From NCBI RefSeq assembly GCF_007954275.1, contig NZ_VOLT01000002.1, forward strand, positions 372,001 through 436,000: a DNA stretch of 64,000 bases, written 5' to 3'. The number at the start of each line of letters is the position of its first letter. The stretch's first letter is position 1. The stretch is from Colwellia demingiae (GTDB lineage: Bacteria > Pseudomonadota > Gammaproteobacteria > Enterobacterales > Alteromonadaceae). A program made the position numbers and the translations under genes. Shown here piece after piece: positions 47,939 through 56,113 of this stretch. The notes beneath the pieces are model-generated. The model searched no databases. It saw nothing but the letters and a program-made list of their open reading frames with translations, and was not told the DNA's origin.

Positions 47939-47975
47939 AGAAGTACTCATTTATAGTTATAAATTCCGTGCTTCT
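47939..47975 (+). repeat. Conserved hairpin after guaD (copy 2)
   Basis: Stem AGAAGTAC / GTGCTTCT, internal loop, then TTTAT / ATAAA around a 4-base loop. The layout and the TCA and -TCC internal-loop bases match copy 1 (18938-18974). Both stems differ from copy 1 by paired changes, so base pairing is kept. Confidence 0.8.
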
Positions 47976-48103
47976 TCTTTGTACTCACAAACTTCAGTCA
48001 TCAACTAATTCACTAATGGTATATTAATTTTTAAATTATAAAACGCTTCACTTATTAAAGGCTAAGAAGCTAATAAAAATACCAGTACTACCTATAACAG
48101 ACG

Positions 48104-48168
48104 GTTGCCTAGCTGGGTCTAAGGCAACATCGCTTAAGAAGAATAATTTTTTAAAAGGAAAATTATTC
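48104..48168 (+). promoter_or_regulatory. Two hairpins in the puuD leader
   Basis: GTTGCCT / AGGCAAC (48104-48110 with 48122-48128) and a perfect 10-bp stem GAATAATTTT / AAAATTATTC (48141-48150 with 48159-48168, 8-base loop). Both lie 70-140 bases upstream of puuD in a 345-base gap. They may be part of a structured 5' leader; no known riboswitch class is recognised. Confidence 0.5.
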
Positions 48169-48241
48169 AACAACATAATTAACTAGTTAATCATAAAATT
48201 ATAAAACGTTTACCCAAGGTAAGCGTACAAAAGGAAAGACT

Positions 48242-49441
48242 ATGGACCCGTATATCACTGAGTGGTTAAATCTAATCATTCGCTTCGCACATCTTATCGT
48301 TGGTATCGCTTGGATCGGTGCATCATTTTACTTTGTTTGGTTAGATAACCATCTTGAAAAGCCACCCGAAGAAAAAGCTGAAAAAGGCATTTCAGGTGAT
48401 CTTTGGGCCATTCATGGCGGTGGCTTCTATGAAGTAGCAAAATATAAATTAGCACCACCTAAAATGCCAACCACATTACATTGGTTTAAGTGGGAAGCTT
48501 ACACCACTTGGATCACAGGTTTCTTACTACTCTCGCTTATGTTTTATGTTGGCGCTGAGTCTTACCTAATTGATCCGCGCGTGAAAGATTTAACTCAATG
48601 GCAAGCTATTGGTTTAGGGCTAGGCTCGATTGTTATTGGTGTCGGTAGTTATGAGTTATTAGTACGAACAAAACTTAAAGACCACGGGTTAGTGTTAGCC
48701 GTTATTTTATTCGCTATTGCTACAGCTTTATCTTACGGCTTAACCCAGGTATTTAGTGCCCGTGGTGCTTACATGCATATGGGTGCTATCTTAGGTACCA
48801 TCATGGCTGGCAATGTATTTTTCGGCATTATGCCATCACAGCGCGCCTTAGTAAAAGCGGTAGAAGAAGGTGCTACGCCTGACTCTAAATATGGCCTTAA
48901 CGCCAAGTTACGCTCAACGCACAACACCTATATCACCTTACCCGTGTTGTTTATTATGATTTCAAATCATTACCCAATTACCTATAACCATAGTGCAAAT
49001 TGGTTAGTGTTAATGGCCATCATATTAATCACTGCAGCCATACGTCAGTATTTTGTTTTACGTCATTTTGGTAAGCAAAAACCTATGATATTAATGAGCT
49101 CTATTCTCGCCACTATTGTGCTTGCCTATGCTATTGCTCCAAAGACAGTTGAACTATCTGCTGAACAAAAACAGCAAGGTGTTAGTAATGCGCAAGTACA
49201 ACATATTATTGAAACCCGTTGCAGTGCCTGTCATTCAGAAGCACCAACTGATGATGTATTTAAATCTCCTCAAGGTGGCGTTATTTTTTCAGACATTGCT
49301 TCTATCAAACAATGGGCACCAAGAATTGAAGCGCGCGTTGTTAACTCTAAAGACATGCCATTTATGAACAAAACCCAAATGACAGAGGAAGAACGCTTAA
49401 CGTTGGCTCTTTGGTTAAGTAAAGAAAAAGATAAAGGATAA
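48242..49441 (+). CDS. puuD: Membrane urate hydroxylase PuuD with cytochrome c domain
   Basis: Oxidises urate to 5-hydroxyisourate in the inner membrane, replacing soluble urate oxidase. 399 residues: about eight membrane segments from residue 8 to 300 (LIIRFAHLIVGIAWIGASFYFVW at the N-terminus), then a periplasmic cytochrome c domain with heme motif CSACH (about 328-332) and a probable axial Met near KDMPFMNKTQM. Electrons would pass to the respiratory chain instead of oxygen. AAGGAAAG precedes the ATG. The glcB start lies 3 bases after its stop. Confidence 0.95.
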   Translation: MDPYITEWLNLIIRFAHLIVGIAWIGASFYFVWLDNHLEKPPEEKAEKGISGDLWAIHGGGFYEVAKYKLAPPKMPTTLHWFKWEAYTTWITGFLLLSLMFYVGAESYLIDPRVKDLTQWQAIGLGLGSIVIGVGSYELLVRTKLKDHGLVLAVILFAIATALSYGLTQVFSARGAYMHMGAILGTIMAGNVFFGIMPSQRALVKAVEEGATPDSKYGLNAKLRSTHNTYITLPVLFIMISNHYPITYNHSANWLVLMAIILITAAIRQYFVLRHFGKQKPMILMSSILATIVLAYAIAPKTVELSAEQKQQGVSNAQVQHIIETRCSACHSEAPTDDVFKSPQGGVIFSDIASIKQWAPRIEARVVNSKDMPFMNKTQMTEEERLTLALWLSKEKDKG

Positions 49442-49444
49442 GAA

Positions 49445-51631
49445 ATGAAGCAAAAAACAATCAAGCACGGTTATAAGGTTGCAGGCTGTTTAGTGAATTT
49501 AGTCAATCATGAAATATTGCCTGGTCTTAATATTCATGCCGATGACTTCTGGGATTCTGTTGCTGAAGTTTTAGCTGAGTTTACTCCGCGTAATCAACAG
49601 CTATTAGCGACAAGAGCTAGTTTACAAGCGCATATTGATGTTTGGCATACTGACTCAGCAAACCAACCTTTTAACCAACAGCGCTATGAGTTGTTTTTAA
49701 AGGAAATAGGATATTTGGTCACAGAGAAAGCAGATTTTACTATCTCTACTCAAAATGTTGATGATGAAGTTGCCCTTATCGCGGGCCCTCAGCTTGTAGT
49801 GCCTTTGATGAATGCACGATTTGCCCTGAATGCCGCGAACGCTCGATGGGGCAGTTTGTATGACGCTTTATATGGTACCGATGTTATTGGTGACGATAAT
49901 GGCGCTAAACAAACGAAAGATTTCAATCCTGTTCGTGGACGTAGAGTACAAGCGTACGCGCGCCGATTTTTAGATGAAACCTTACCGTTAACCCGTGGTA
50001 GTCATATTGATGCCGTGAAGTACCATATCGTAAAAAAAACCTTTACTGTGACCCTTTTCACGGGTGAACAAGTGCAGTTAAAAGATGCCGAACAGTTTGT
50101 TGGCTACAACGGCTCAACAGGTGATCCCTCTACGCTACTTTGCCGTCATAATGGTTTACACATTGAAATCCAAATAGATAAAGACAATGTTGTTGGCAAA
50201 ACCGATGCCGCTGCTGTTAAAGATGTGGTGTTAGAGTCCGCGTTAAGTACTATTCAAGACTGTGAAGACTCTATTGCCGCGGTAGATGCCTCGGACAAAA
50301 CCTCGGTTTATCGTAACTGGTTAGGTTTAATGAAAGGTGATCTTGCTGAGATTATTCAAAAAGGCACTAGAACCATCACCCGTACCTTAAACCATGACCG
50401 CAACTATTTATCGCCTGACCAAAAAGAAATCACCATACCGGGAAGAAGCCTGCAATTCATTCGTAATGTAGGCCACTTAATGACCACCAATGCTATTGTC
50501 ACAGCGGAGGATGAAAAAGTACCTGAAGGTATTGTTGATGGCCTCATCACCAGTTTAATTTCACTGCACGATTTAAAGGGCACCTCGAAATTTAAGAACT
50601 CTAAACAAGGCAGCATTTACATTGTAAAACCTAAAATGCATGGCCCTGAAGAAGTCGCCTTTAGTCATGATTTATTTAGTGCCATTGAACGTCATTTGGG
50701 TTTAGCCCAAAACACCATAAAAATGGGAATCATGGATGAAGAACGCCGCACTTCTGCCAATCTAAAGGAGTGTATTCGCGCTGCCCAAACACGCCTTGCG
50801 TTCATTAATACGGGTTTTTTAGACCGCACCGGTGATGAAATTCATACCAGTATGCAAGCGGGTGCTATGGCTCAAAAAGCCTTGATGAAAGATGAACCCT
50901 GGATAACAGCCTATGAAAATAGAAATGTCAGAATTGGTTTGCAAGCAGGCCTGCAAGGTAAGGCGCAAATTGGTAAAGGCATGTGGGCAATACCGGATCA
51001 AATGTCGGAAATGGTTACCAGTAAAATAGCCCATCCAAAATCAGGCGCAAATTGTGCTTGGGTTCCCTCACCTACTGCCGCTACGTTACACGTAATGCAT
51101 TACCACAAAGTCAATGTGCAAGAGATTCAAAGTGCCATGCAAGCCGAGTTTTCTTTACCGGGAACCATTGATGATTTAAGCGAGTTATTGACTATCCCTT
51201 TACTGAAAAATCAAACTGAATTATCAATAGCGGCAATTCAAAAAGAAGTAGATAACAACATTCAAGGTTTACTGGGTTATGTGGTTCGCTGGGTAAATCA
51301 AGGCATTGGTTGCTCAAAAGTACCTGATATCGACAATATAGCCCGCATGGAAGATAGAGCAACCTTACGAATATCAAGTCAACATGTTTGCAACTGGCTT
51401 CATCATGGTGTGATCAGTGAAAGCCAAGTACTTGAATCACTACAGCGCATGGCTGAAGTTGTCGATCAACAAAATGCTGCCGATAGCAGCTACATTGCTA
51501 TCGGGACAGATTTTGGTGAAAGTATTGCTTTTAAAGCCGCCGCGGATCTTATTTTCCAAGGCAAAGAACAACCAAGTGGTTATACCGAACCGTTATTACA
51601 TCAAAGGCGACAGGAAGTTAAAGCCGTGTAA
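49445..51631 (+). CDS. glcB: Malate synthase G
   Basis: Condenses glyoxylate with acetyl-CoA to malate. 728 residues, the long monomeric G isoform: GPQLVVPLMNARFALNAANARWGSLYDAL (about 117-145), RGRRVQAYARRFLDE, and the late TGFLDRTGDEIHTSMQAGAMAQKALM (about 456-481) with catalytic acid residues. The gene begins 3 bases after puuD, showing that glyoxylate from purine breakdown is expected to be used in this cell. Its probable terminator at 51969 lies beyond MITE A copy 2. Confidence 0.96.
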   Translation: MKQKTIKHGYKVAGCLVNLVNHEILPGLNIHADDFWDSVAEVLAEFTPRNQQLLATRASLQAHIDVWHTDSANQPFNQQRYELFLKEIGYLVTEKADFTISTQNVDDEVALIAGPQLVVPLMNARFALNAANARWGSLYDALYGTDVIGDDNGAKQTKDFNPVRGRRVQAYARRFLDETLPLTRGSHIDAVKYHIVKKTFTVTLFTGEQVQLKDAEQFVGYNGSTGDPSTLLCRHNGLHIEIQIDKDNVVGKTDAAAVKDVVLESALSTIQDCEDSIAAVDASDKTSVYRNWLGLMKGDLAEIIQKGTRTITRTLNHDRNYLSPDQKEITIPGRSLQFIRNVGHLMTTNAIVTAEDEKVPEGIVDGLITSLISLHDLKGTSKFKNSKQGSIYIVKPKMHGPEEVAFSHDLFSAIERHLGLAQNTIKMGIMDEERRTSANLKECIRAAQTRLAFINTGFLDRTGDEIHTSMQAGAMAQKALMKDEPWITAYENRNVRIGLQAGLQGKAQIGKGMWAIPDQMSEMVTSKIAHPKSGANCAWVPSPTAATLHVMHYHKVNVQEIQSAMQAEFSLPGTIDDLSELLTIPLLKNQTELSIAAIQKEVDNNIQGLLGYVVRWVNQGIGCSKVPDIDNIARMEDRATLRISSQHVCNWLHHGVISESQVLESLQRMAEVVDQQNAADSSYIAIGTDFGESIAFKAAADLIFQGKEQPSGYTEPLLHQRRQEVKAV

Positions 51632-51649
51632 TCGTTTTATTAAAAGTTA

Positions 51650-51963
51650 TATACCCGCTCCACTTGAAGATGCTCGTTTCAGGAAGCTTGAGCGATTGAT
51701 AATCAAGGCGCATTTTTTTATTAAGGGTCATTCAGGAGAATATGCTCCTGCATTCTCTAAAAACACCATCCATGTAGCGCCCTTAAAAAGAAATGTAACG
51801 CAGAGTATGATTTGCTCAGCCTTCCCCAAGGGGCTGGTTTAGAAACGCTTTATGCCGCGTTATTGATTTCGACAATAGAATAACTATTCTCTTCAATCAA
51901 TGCCTTGCCTAAAGGCGTTACTAATTCCAGCTGAATCCTGCATCTTCAAGTGGAACGGGTATA
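51650..51963 (+). mobile_element. MITE-like element A, copy 2 (314 bp)
   Basis: Ends carry near-perfect terminal inverted repeats of 24 bp (23 of 24 match): TATACCCG(C/T)TCCACTTGAA at the left and its complement at the right. TTA lies immediately outside each end and may be a target duplication. The internal open frame across it (51417-51842) is a shadow. Copy 1 at 35957-36223 is inverted and shorter. It separates glcB from a terminator. Confidence 0.87.
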
Positions 51964-51968
51964 TTAAT

Positions 51969-52005
51969 AGCCACATTATTTGCAACGCAGGTAATGTGGC
52001 TTTTT
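51969..52005 (+). terminator. Terminator after MITE A, probably that of glcB
   Basis: Stem AGCCACATTA / TAATGTGGCT (51969-51978 and 51992-52001) with a 13-base loop and T tract. It lies 338 bases after the glcB stop, with the MITE between. Confidence 0.85.
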
Positions 52006-52151
52006 CATTGATGAGATAATAAAAATCATAAATAGCCTCAATCAACTAATAGCGCGATTAAGTCAAAGTATTTATCATCAAGACTATAGCTGCCAGATAA
52101 CATTTGTTATAAAATTATTTCCTGCATCATCAATGAAGTCATGAGGTATTT

Positions 52152-52778
52152 GTGTCGGTAAAAAAAGAATCTGTAGGGCAAGTTCGCCAAAGGAATGTTG
52201 CGCTTATTTTAACGGCGGCCAAAACAGAGTTTGTTACACATGGCTTTAAAGGCGCGTCAATTAAGCGCATTGCTGAACGTGCAAATATTCCTCGAGCAAA
52301 TATTCATTATTATTTCGATGACAAAACTGATCTTTATCAGCAATTACTCTCTGAAATAATTGTCAGTTGGAATACGAGTTTCGATACCTTAAGTATTGAT
52401 GATGATCCTAAAACAATTCTTACTGCTTATATTCATGAAAAAATCATGCATGCCAAGCATGATCCCGATGGTTCAAAAATATTTGCCAGTGAAGTAATTC
52501 ATGGCGCGCCTATTCTTAAAGACTATTTACATACCGAATTTAAGCAATGGTTAGATGAAAAAATCACCATCATTGAAACCTGGGTTAAACAAGGCCAAAT
52601 AGACGTAATCAACCCACATCACTTGTTATTCCTTATTTGGAGTTCCACACAGCATTATGCTGACTTTAATGTGCAAGTATTGGCAGGTTTTGGTAAAGAG
52701 GCAATGAACGATGATGATTTTGATGATGTAGTTCAGTCTCTGACTTCAATCATCCTCAAAGGCTGTGGTTTATCTTAA
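52152..52778 (+). CDS. TetR-family regulator, RutR-like
   Basis: 208 residues, GTG start preceded by GAGG. N-terminal helix-turn-helix (GASIKRIAERANIPRANIHYYFDDKTDLYQ, about 36-65). The C-terminal half matches the RutR domain, notably LLFLIWSSTQHYADFNVQVL against E. coli RutR LIFMIWASTQHYADF. RutR senses pyrimidines in E. coli; in this cluster a purine or glyoxylate-related ligand is more likely. RutR-like TGAC-N6-GTCA palindromes at 37339 and 55145 are its probable targets. It is the only regulator gene in the purine-glyoxylate region. Confidence 0.82.
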   Translation: MSVKKESVGQVRQRNVALILTAAKTEFVTHGFKGASIKRIAERANIPRANIHYYFDDKTDLYQQLLSEIIVSWNTSFDTLSIDDDPKTILTAYIHEKIMHAKHDPDGSKIFASEVIHGAPILKDYLHTEFKQWLDEKITIIETWVKQGQIDVINPHHLLFLIWSSTQHYADFNVQVLAGFGKEAMNDDDFDDVVQSLTSIILKGCGLS

Positions 52779-52930
52779 GCCGGATAGTTGCGTTTCTTTC
52801 ACAAAGTTAAAAGAGTGCTTCACCTGCACTAACAACTTTACTGGCATTGTTGACATGATTTATTGAAAAGCTTACTGTCATCTTAGTTTTGAAAGTTCAA
52901 CAGTCCCGAATAAATAATAGAAACTAACCT

Positions 52931-53356
52931 ATGAAAATTGAAGAGATAATGAGTGAAGAAGTCACTTGTATAGATTTAGATGACAGATTATCTGTTGTTA
53001 GAGAACTATTTATTAAGCATAAATTTCACCATTTAATGGTTACAGATAGTAAAAATGAACTGGTAGCTGTTATTTCCGAAAGAGATTATTTAAAAGCAAC
53101 AAATTCAAATATAGAGTTACCCACCGCCAATGAGAAAGATTTGGCGATGTTAAATAAACGCGTTCATCAAATTGTCTCGAGAAAATTAGTCGCCATCAAA
53201 CAATTCAGCCCTTTTAGTGAAGCAATAAAAACCTTTCATGATACCGGCATGTCCTGTCTTCCCGTAATCAATAGCAATAATCAGCCTGTCGGAGTTATAA
53301 CGTCTCGAGACATAATTAAGTGGCTTTATAGTAAAGTAAACTCACCTAAATCTTAG
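52931..53356 (+). CDS. Tandem CBS-domain protein
   Basis: 141 residues, almost entirely two CBS motifs (MKIEEIMSEEVTCIDLDDRL, about 1-60; VHQIVSRKLVAIKQFSPFSE, about 77-138), each ending in the typical ISERDYLK and TSRDIIKWL blocks. CBS pairs bind adenosine nucleotides and act as sensor modules, but here nothing else is attached. The last stop codon (TAG at 53354) lies inside the left end of MITE B, so the insertion may have changed the C-terminus. Function unknown. Confidence 0.85.
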   Translation: MKIEEIMSEEVTCIDLDDRLSVVRELFIKHKFHHLMVTDSKNELVAVISERDYLKATNSNIELPTANEKDLAMLNKRVHQIVSRKLVAIKQFSPFSEAIKTFHDTGMSCLPVINSNNQPVGVITSRDIIKWLYSKVNSPKS

Positions 53357-53633
53357 GGTTTGTTGATCTTTCGCGGTTAAATTTTGTTCGCTTTTTTAAA
53401 GAGAGTAAAGCGTTTTAATCGCGGCGAGTAGTGTGTAGCCTAGTCGTTCTAAGCAAATCCTACTCAACAATGAGTAAGACGCTGTTAGCCGAATCCTTCG
53501 GACAGCATTTGTTGGTCATTTTTACCGCGTTATCGCCTTTTTATGTGGAACAACCACATGACAAAGCCTCTTCCTTGTATAAATACCCAACAAATAGCTG
53601 CAAAAACAATCTCGAAAGGTCAACAGACCCTAA
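53353..53633. mobile_element. MITE-like element B (281 bp)
   Basis: Terminal inverted repeats of 21 bp: TTAGGGTTTGTTGATCTTTC at the left and the reverse complement of TTAGGGTCTGTTGACCTTTC at the right (two mismatches). The interior has the inverted string AATCCTTCGGA and no credible ORF; an 88-codon frame inside is not supported. It supplies the stop codon of the CBS gene. Confidence 0.78.
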
Positions 53634-53802
53634 CTTTTATGGTACTAAACGGCGTGTGGTTAATAGAACCGCTGCCGTGTCCCCCTCAAAATCGTGATTA
53701 TGATGTTCGTAACTAAGCTGCGATGACAGACATTCAGTAATTCAACCAGTAGAAAAAGCAAAAACGTGGCACTTCTTCCTATAAAAACATCCGATTCAAC
53801 AC

Positions 53803-53890
53803 AAAAAAAAGCCCTTTATGTTTCACATAGTGAAAACTTAACGCGTAAATTTTTATAAAAAAGCCCTTTGATTTTCACTATATGAAAAAA
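53803..53890. repeat. Two direct repeats with TTTCAC...GTGAAA cores
   Basis: AAAAAAGCCCTTT followed by TTTCACATAGTGAAAA (53805-53836) recurs 52 bases later as AAAAAAGCCCTTT...TTTTCACTATATGAAAA. The first core is a palindrome like that at 37131 upstream of xdhA. They lie just beyond the aminotransferase terminator; role unknown. Confidence 0.6.
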
Positions 53891-53916
53891 AAGACCATCG
53901 AAAGATGGTCTTTTTT
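53887..53916. terminator. Terminator of the aminotransferase gene
   Basis: Perfect 13-bp stem AAAAAAGACCATC / GATGGTCTTTTTT with a GAAA loop, just after the minus-strand gene ending at 53943. Confidence 0.92.
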
Positions 53917-53942
53917 CATTAATAAAACTCTTTTCTAAGGTT

Positions 53943-55064
53943 TTATTGGTGTAACGCGTCTTTTAAAGCCGTTAAACATAAGGCAACATTCTCGCTTTTA
54001 GCCGCATGTCCCATAAGACCGATACGCCATGCTTTACCAGCAAAAGCACCTAAACCAGCACCTATTTCAAGATTGTAGTGCTCTAATAGGTAATCTCGTA
54101 TTTTAGCATCATCAGCACCATCAGGAATGTAGATAGCGTTTAACTGAGGTAAGCGCTCTTCTTCAGGTACGATGAACTCAATACCTAACTCTTTCAGTCC
54201 CTTAGCTAATACTTCGTGCTGTGTTTTATGACGTGCCCAGCTATTTTCTAAGCCTTCATCATGAAGCATTACCAAGGCTTCATGTAAGGCATATAAAGAG
54301 TTTACTGGGGCAGTATGATGGTAACTACGCTTACCTTCACCAGACCAATAGCCCATCACTAACGTTTGGTCTAAGAACCAACTTTGTATTTGAGTTTTAC
54401 GATTCTGTACGACTGCTACAGCCTTAGGGCTAAAGGAAAGGGGCGATATGCCTGGTACACAAGACATACATTTTTGCGTACCCGAATAGATAGCGTCTAT
54501 GCCCCATTCATCCACTTTCAGCTCTACGCCTCCTAATGATGTCACTGCATCGACAATCGTCAAGCAATCATGCTCTTGAGCCATTTTACATAGGGCTTTA
54601 GCATCTGACAGCGCACCCGTTGAGGTTTCTGCATGAACAAAGGCTAAGAATTTAGCATCTGGGTGGTCATGTAACGCGGCTTTTACCTTATGCGTTTCAA
54701 CTGCACGCCCCCAAGGAGAGTCAACAACCACGGCCTCTGCACCTATTCTGGTAACGTTCTGAATCATACGGTCACCAAAAACACCATTACGACAAACAAT
54801 CACTTTGTCGCCCGCTTCAACTAAGTTCACAAAACATGCTTCCATCCCGGCTGAACCCGGTGCTGATAAGGCGATAGTGAATTCATTTTTGGTTTGGAAC
54901 GCGTATTGAAGTAGCGTTTTTACTTCATCCATCATATTGATAAATAACGGATCAAGATGACCAATCGTTGGCCTAGCCAATGCGGACAATACTCGTGCAC
55001 TTACATCTGAAGGACCAGGGCCCATTAAAATTCTTTGTGGTGGATTGAATGATTTAAATGTCAT
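53943..55064 (-). CDS. Class V glyoxylate aminotransferase, candidate BhcA (aspartate-glyoxylate)
   Basis: PLP fold-type I, class V aminotransferase of the AGXT/PucG/BhcA group, 373 residues. Recognisable features are MGPGPSDVSARVL (about 15-27), GSAGMEACFVNLV (about 70-82), the DAVTSLGG cofactor-binding segment (about 171-178), the PLP lysine in SGTQKCM (about 193-199) and GLGAFAGKAWRIGLMGH near the end. PucG needs ureidoglycine, which the local allantoicase/AllA route does not make. Glycine formation from glyoxylate, with aspartate (BhcA) or alanine as donor, fits better, and bhcBCD lie nearby. The RutR-like site at 55145 overlaps a TTGACA -35 for this gene. Confidence 0.8.
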   Translation of the reverse strand: MTFKSFNPPQRILMGPGPSDVSARVLSALARPTIGHLDPLFINMMDEVKTLLQYAFQTKNEFTIALSAPGSAGMEACFVNLVEAGDKVIVCRNGVFGDRMIQNVTRIGAEAVVVDSPWGRAVETHKVKAALHDHPDAKFLAFVHAETSTGALSDAKALCKMAQEHDCLTIVDAVTSLGGVELKVDEWGIDAIYSGTQKCMSCVPGISPLSFSPKAVAVVQNRKTQIQSWFLDQTLVMGYWSGEGKRSYHHTAPVNSLYALHEALVMLHDEGLENSWARHKTQHEVLAKGLKELGIEFIVPEEERLPQLNAIYIPDGADDAKIRDYLLEHYNLEIGAGLGAFAGKAWRIGLMGHAAKSENVALCLTALKDALHQ

Positions 55065-55144
55065 AATTGCTTTACCTTCTATTTTAGTTTTAATTTTTAG
55101 TTGTGTTTATAAAACAACCTGATGTATCGTAGTAAATCGCAACC

Positions 55145-55158
55145 TGACACATGTGTCA
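55145..55158. promoter_or_regulatory. RutR-like operator in aminotransferase/tsx divergent promoter
   Basis: Perfect 14-bp palindrome TGACACATGTGTCA, one base different in the centre from the xdhA site. On the minus strand it overlaps TTGACA, 17 bases from TTTACT, a plausible promoter of the aminotransferase gene. Occupation should block it. Confidence 0.68.
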
Positions 55159-55247
55159 AGTTACGAAAAACAATGAAACATAGACATATTGAAAAAAATT
55201 AAAATTAAAATTAAAATCATAACTAAAATTACATTGAGAGAGACAAT

Positions 55248-56075
55248 ATGAAAATTTCAGCACCACTTACCGCCCTCGCATTAACCGCTGCGTTAAATGC
55301 GCCAATGGTTTCAGCAGAGATCTGGGGAAATACAGAAGTACAATTACAAGCACTAGGTGAATTAGAACGAGTAGGTACCGGTGGCACCGCTGACACTACT
55401 ATCATCACTTTCCAACATGCAGGTGGCTGGGAATACGGCGATAACTTCTTCTTTATGGATTATTCTCGTTACTCCGTAAATAATGATGCTAACTTCCCAG
55501 TAGCAGATTCAAGTGAGCTTTACGGCGAGTGGTATTCAAACTTTAGCTTAGGCGCAATTAGTGGTAATGATCTTAGCTTTGGCCCAGTAAAAGATATTGG
55601 TATTGTTGCTGGTTTTAACTTCGCTCCTGAAGTAGACAGTGCTTGGGTATTACCTGGTGTGAGATTCGCCTTAGATTTACCCGGTTTTGCCTTTGCGCAA
55701 ATTGATGTTACTGGTTATATCCATCAAGGTGGTGGCAGTGCAGATTCTCCTGTATTTACCGTAGTTGATGAAGACTCTAGCTTTATGGTTGATTTTGCTT
55801 GGGCATATCCCTTTAAAATTGGTTCAACAAGCTGGAGCATTGAAGGTCATTTAGAATACATTGACGGCCGTACTCAAGTTAATAATTTTGGCACAACAGA
55901 GCTCGAATCATGGATTCTATTTCAACCACAAATTCGCTTAGATTTAGGTGAAGTATTAGGCCATAAAGCACAGCGTTTATTCGTTGGTGTTGAATACCAA
56001 TACTGGAAAAACAAACTAGGTGAGAAAGGTACTGATGATAACGCTGCACAACTTCTTGCTGTATGGCGTTTCTAA
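55248..56075 (+). CDS. Tsx/OmpK-like nucleoside-specific outer-membrane channel
   Basis: 275 residues: signal peptide (LTALALTAALNAPMVSAE), then a 12-strand-type outer-membrane barrel with alternating aromatic strands, GGWEYGDNFFFMDYSRY (about 58-74) and a C-terminal aromatic F (QLLAVWRF), as in the nucleoside-specific channel family. Its transcription diverges from the glyoxylate aminotransferase and shares the operator region, consistent with import of nucleosides or purine degradation substrates. Substrate range is inferred from family and location. Confidence 0.85.
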   Translation: MKISAPLTALALTAALNAPMVSAEIWGNTEVQLQALGELERVGTGGTADTTIITFQHAGGWEYGDNFFFMDYSRYSVNNDANFPVADSSELYGEWYSNFSLGAISGNDLSFGPVKDIGIVAGFNFAPEVDSAWVLPGVRFALDLPGFAFAQIDVTGYIHQGGGSADSPVFTVVDEDSSFMVDFAWAYPFKIGSTSWSIEGHLEYIDGRTQVNNFGTTELESWILFQPQIRLDLGEVLGHKAQRLFVGVEYQYWKNKLGEKGTDDNAAQLLAVWRF

Positions 56076-56113
56076 TACCAAATTAATTTATTTATACCCG
56101 TAAATTAAAATAA

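Noticed and set aside
51417..51842. 141-codon frame over the glcB end and MITE A
   Set aside because: Out of frame with glcB and running into a repeat element; composition is not protein-like.
53431..53697. 88-codon frame inside MITE B
   Set aside because: Lies within a short inverted-repeat-bounded element, with no ribosome site or known motif.
53943..55064. PucG (ureidoglycine-glyoxylate aminotransferase)
   Set aside because: The local enzymes produce ureidoglycolate, not ureidoglycine, so its amino donor would be missing; left as an alternative only.
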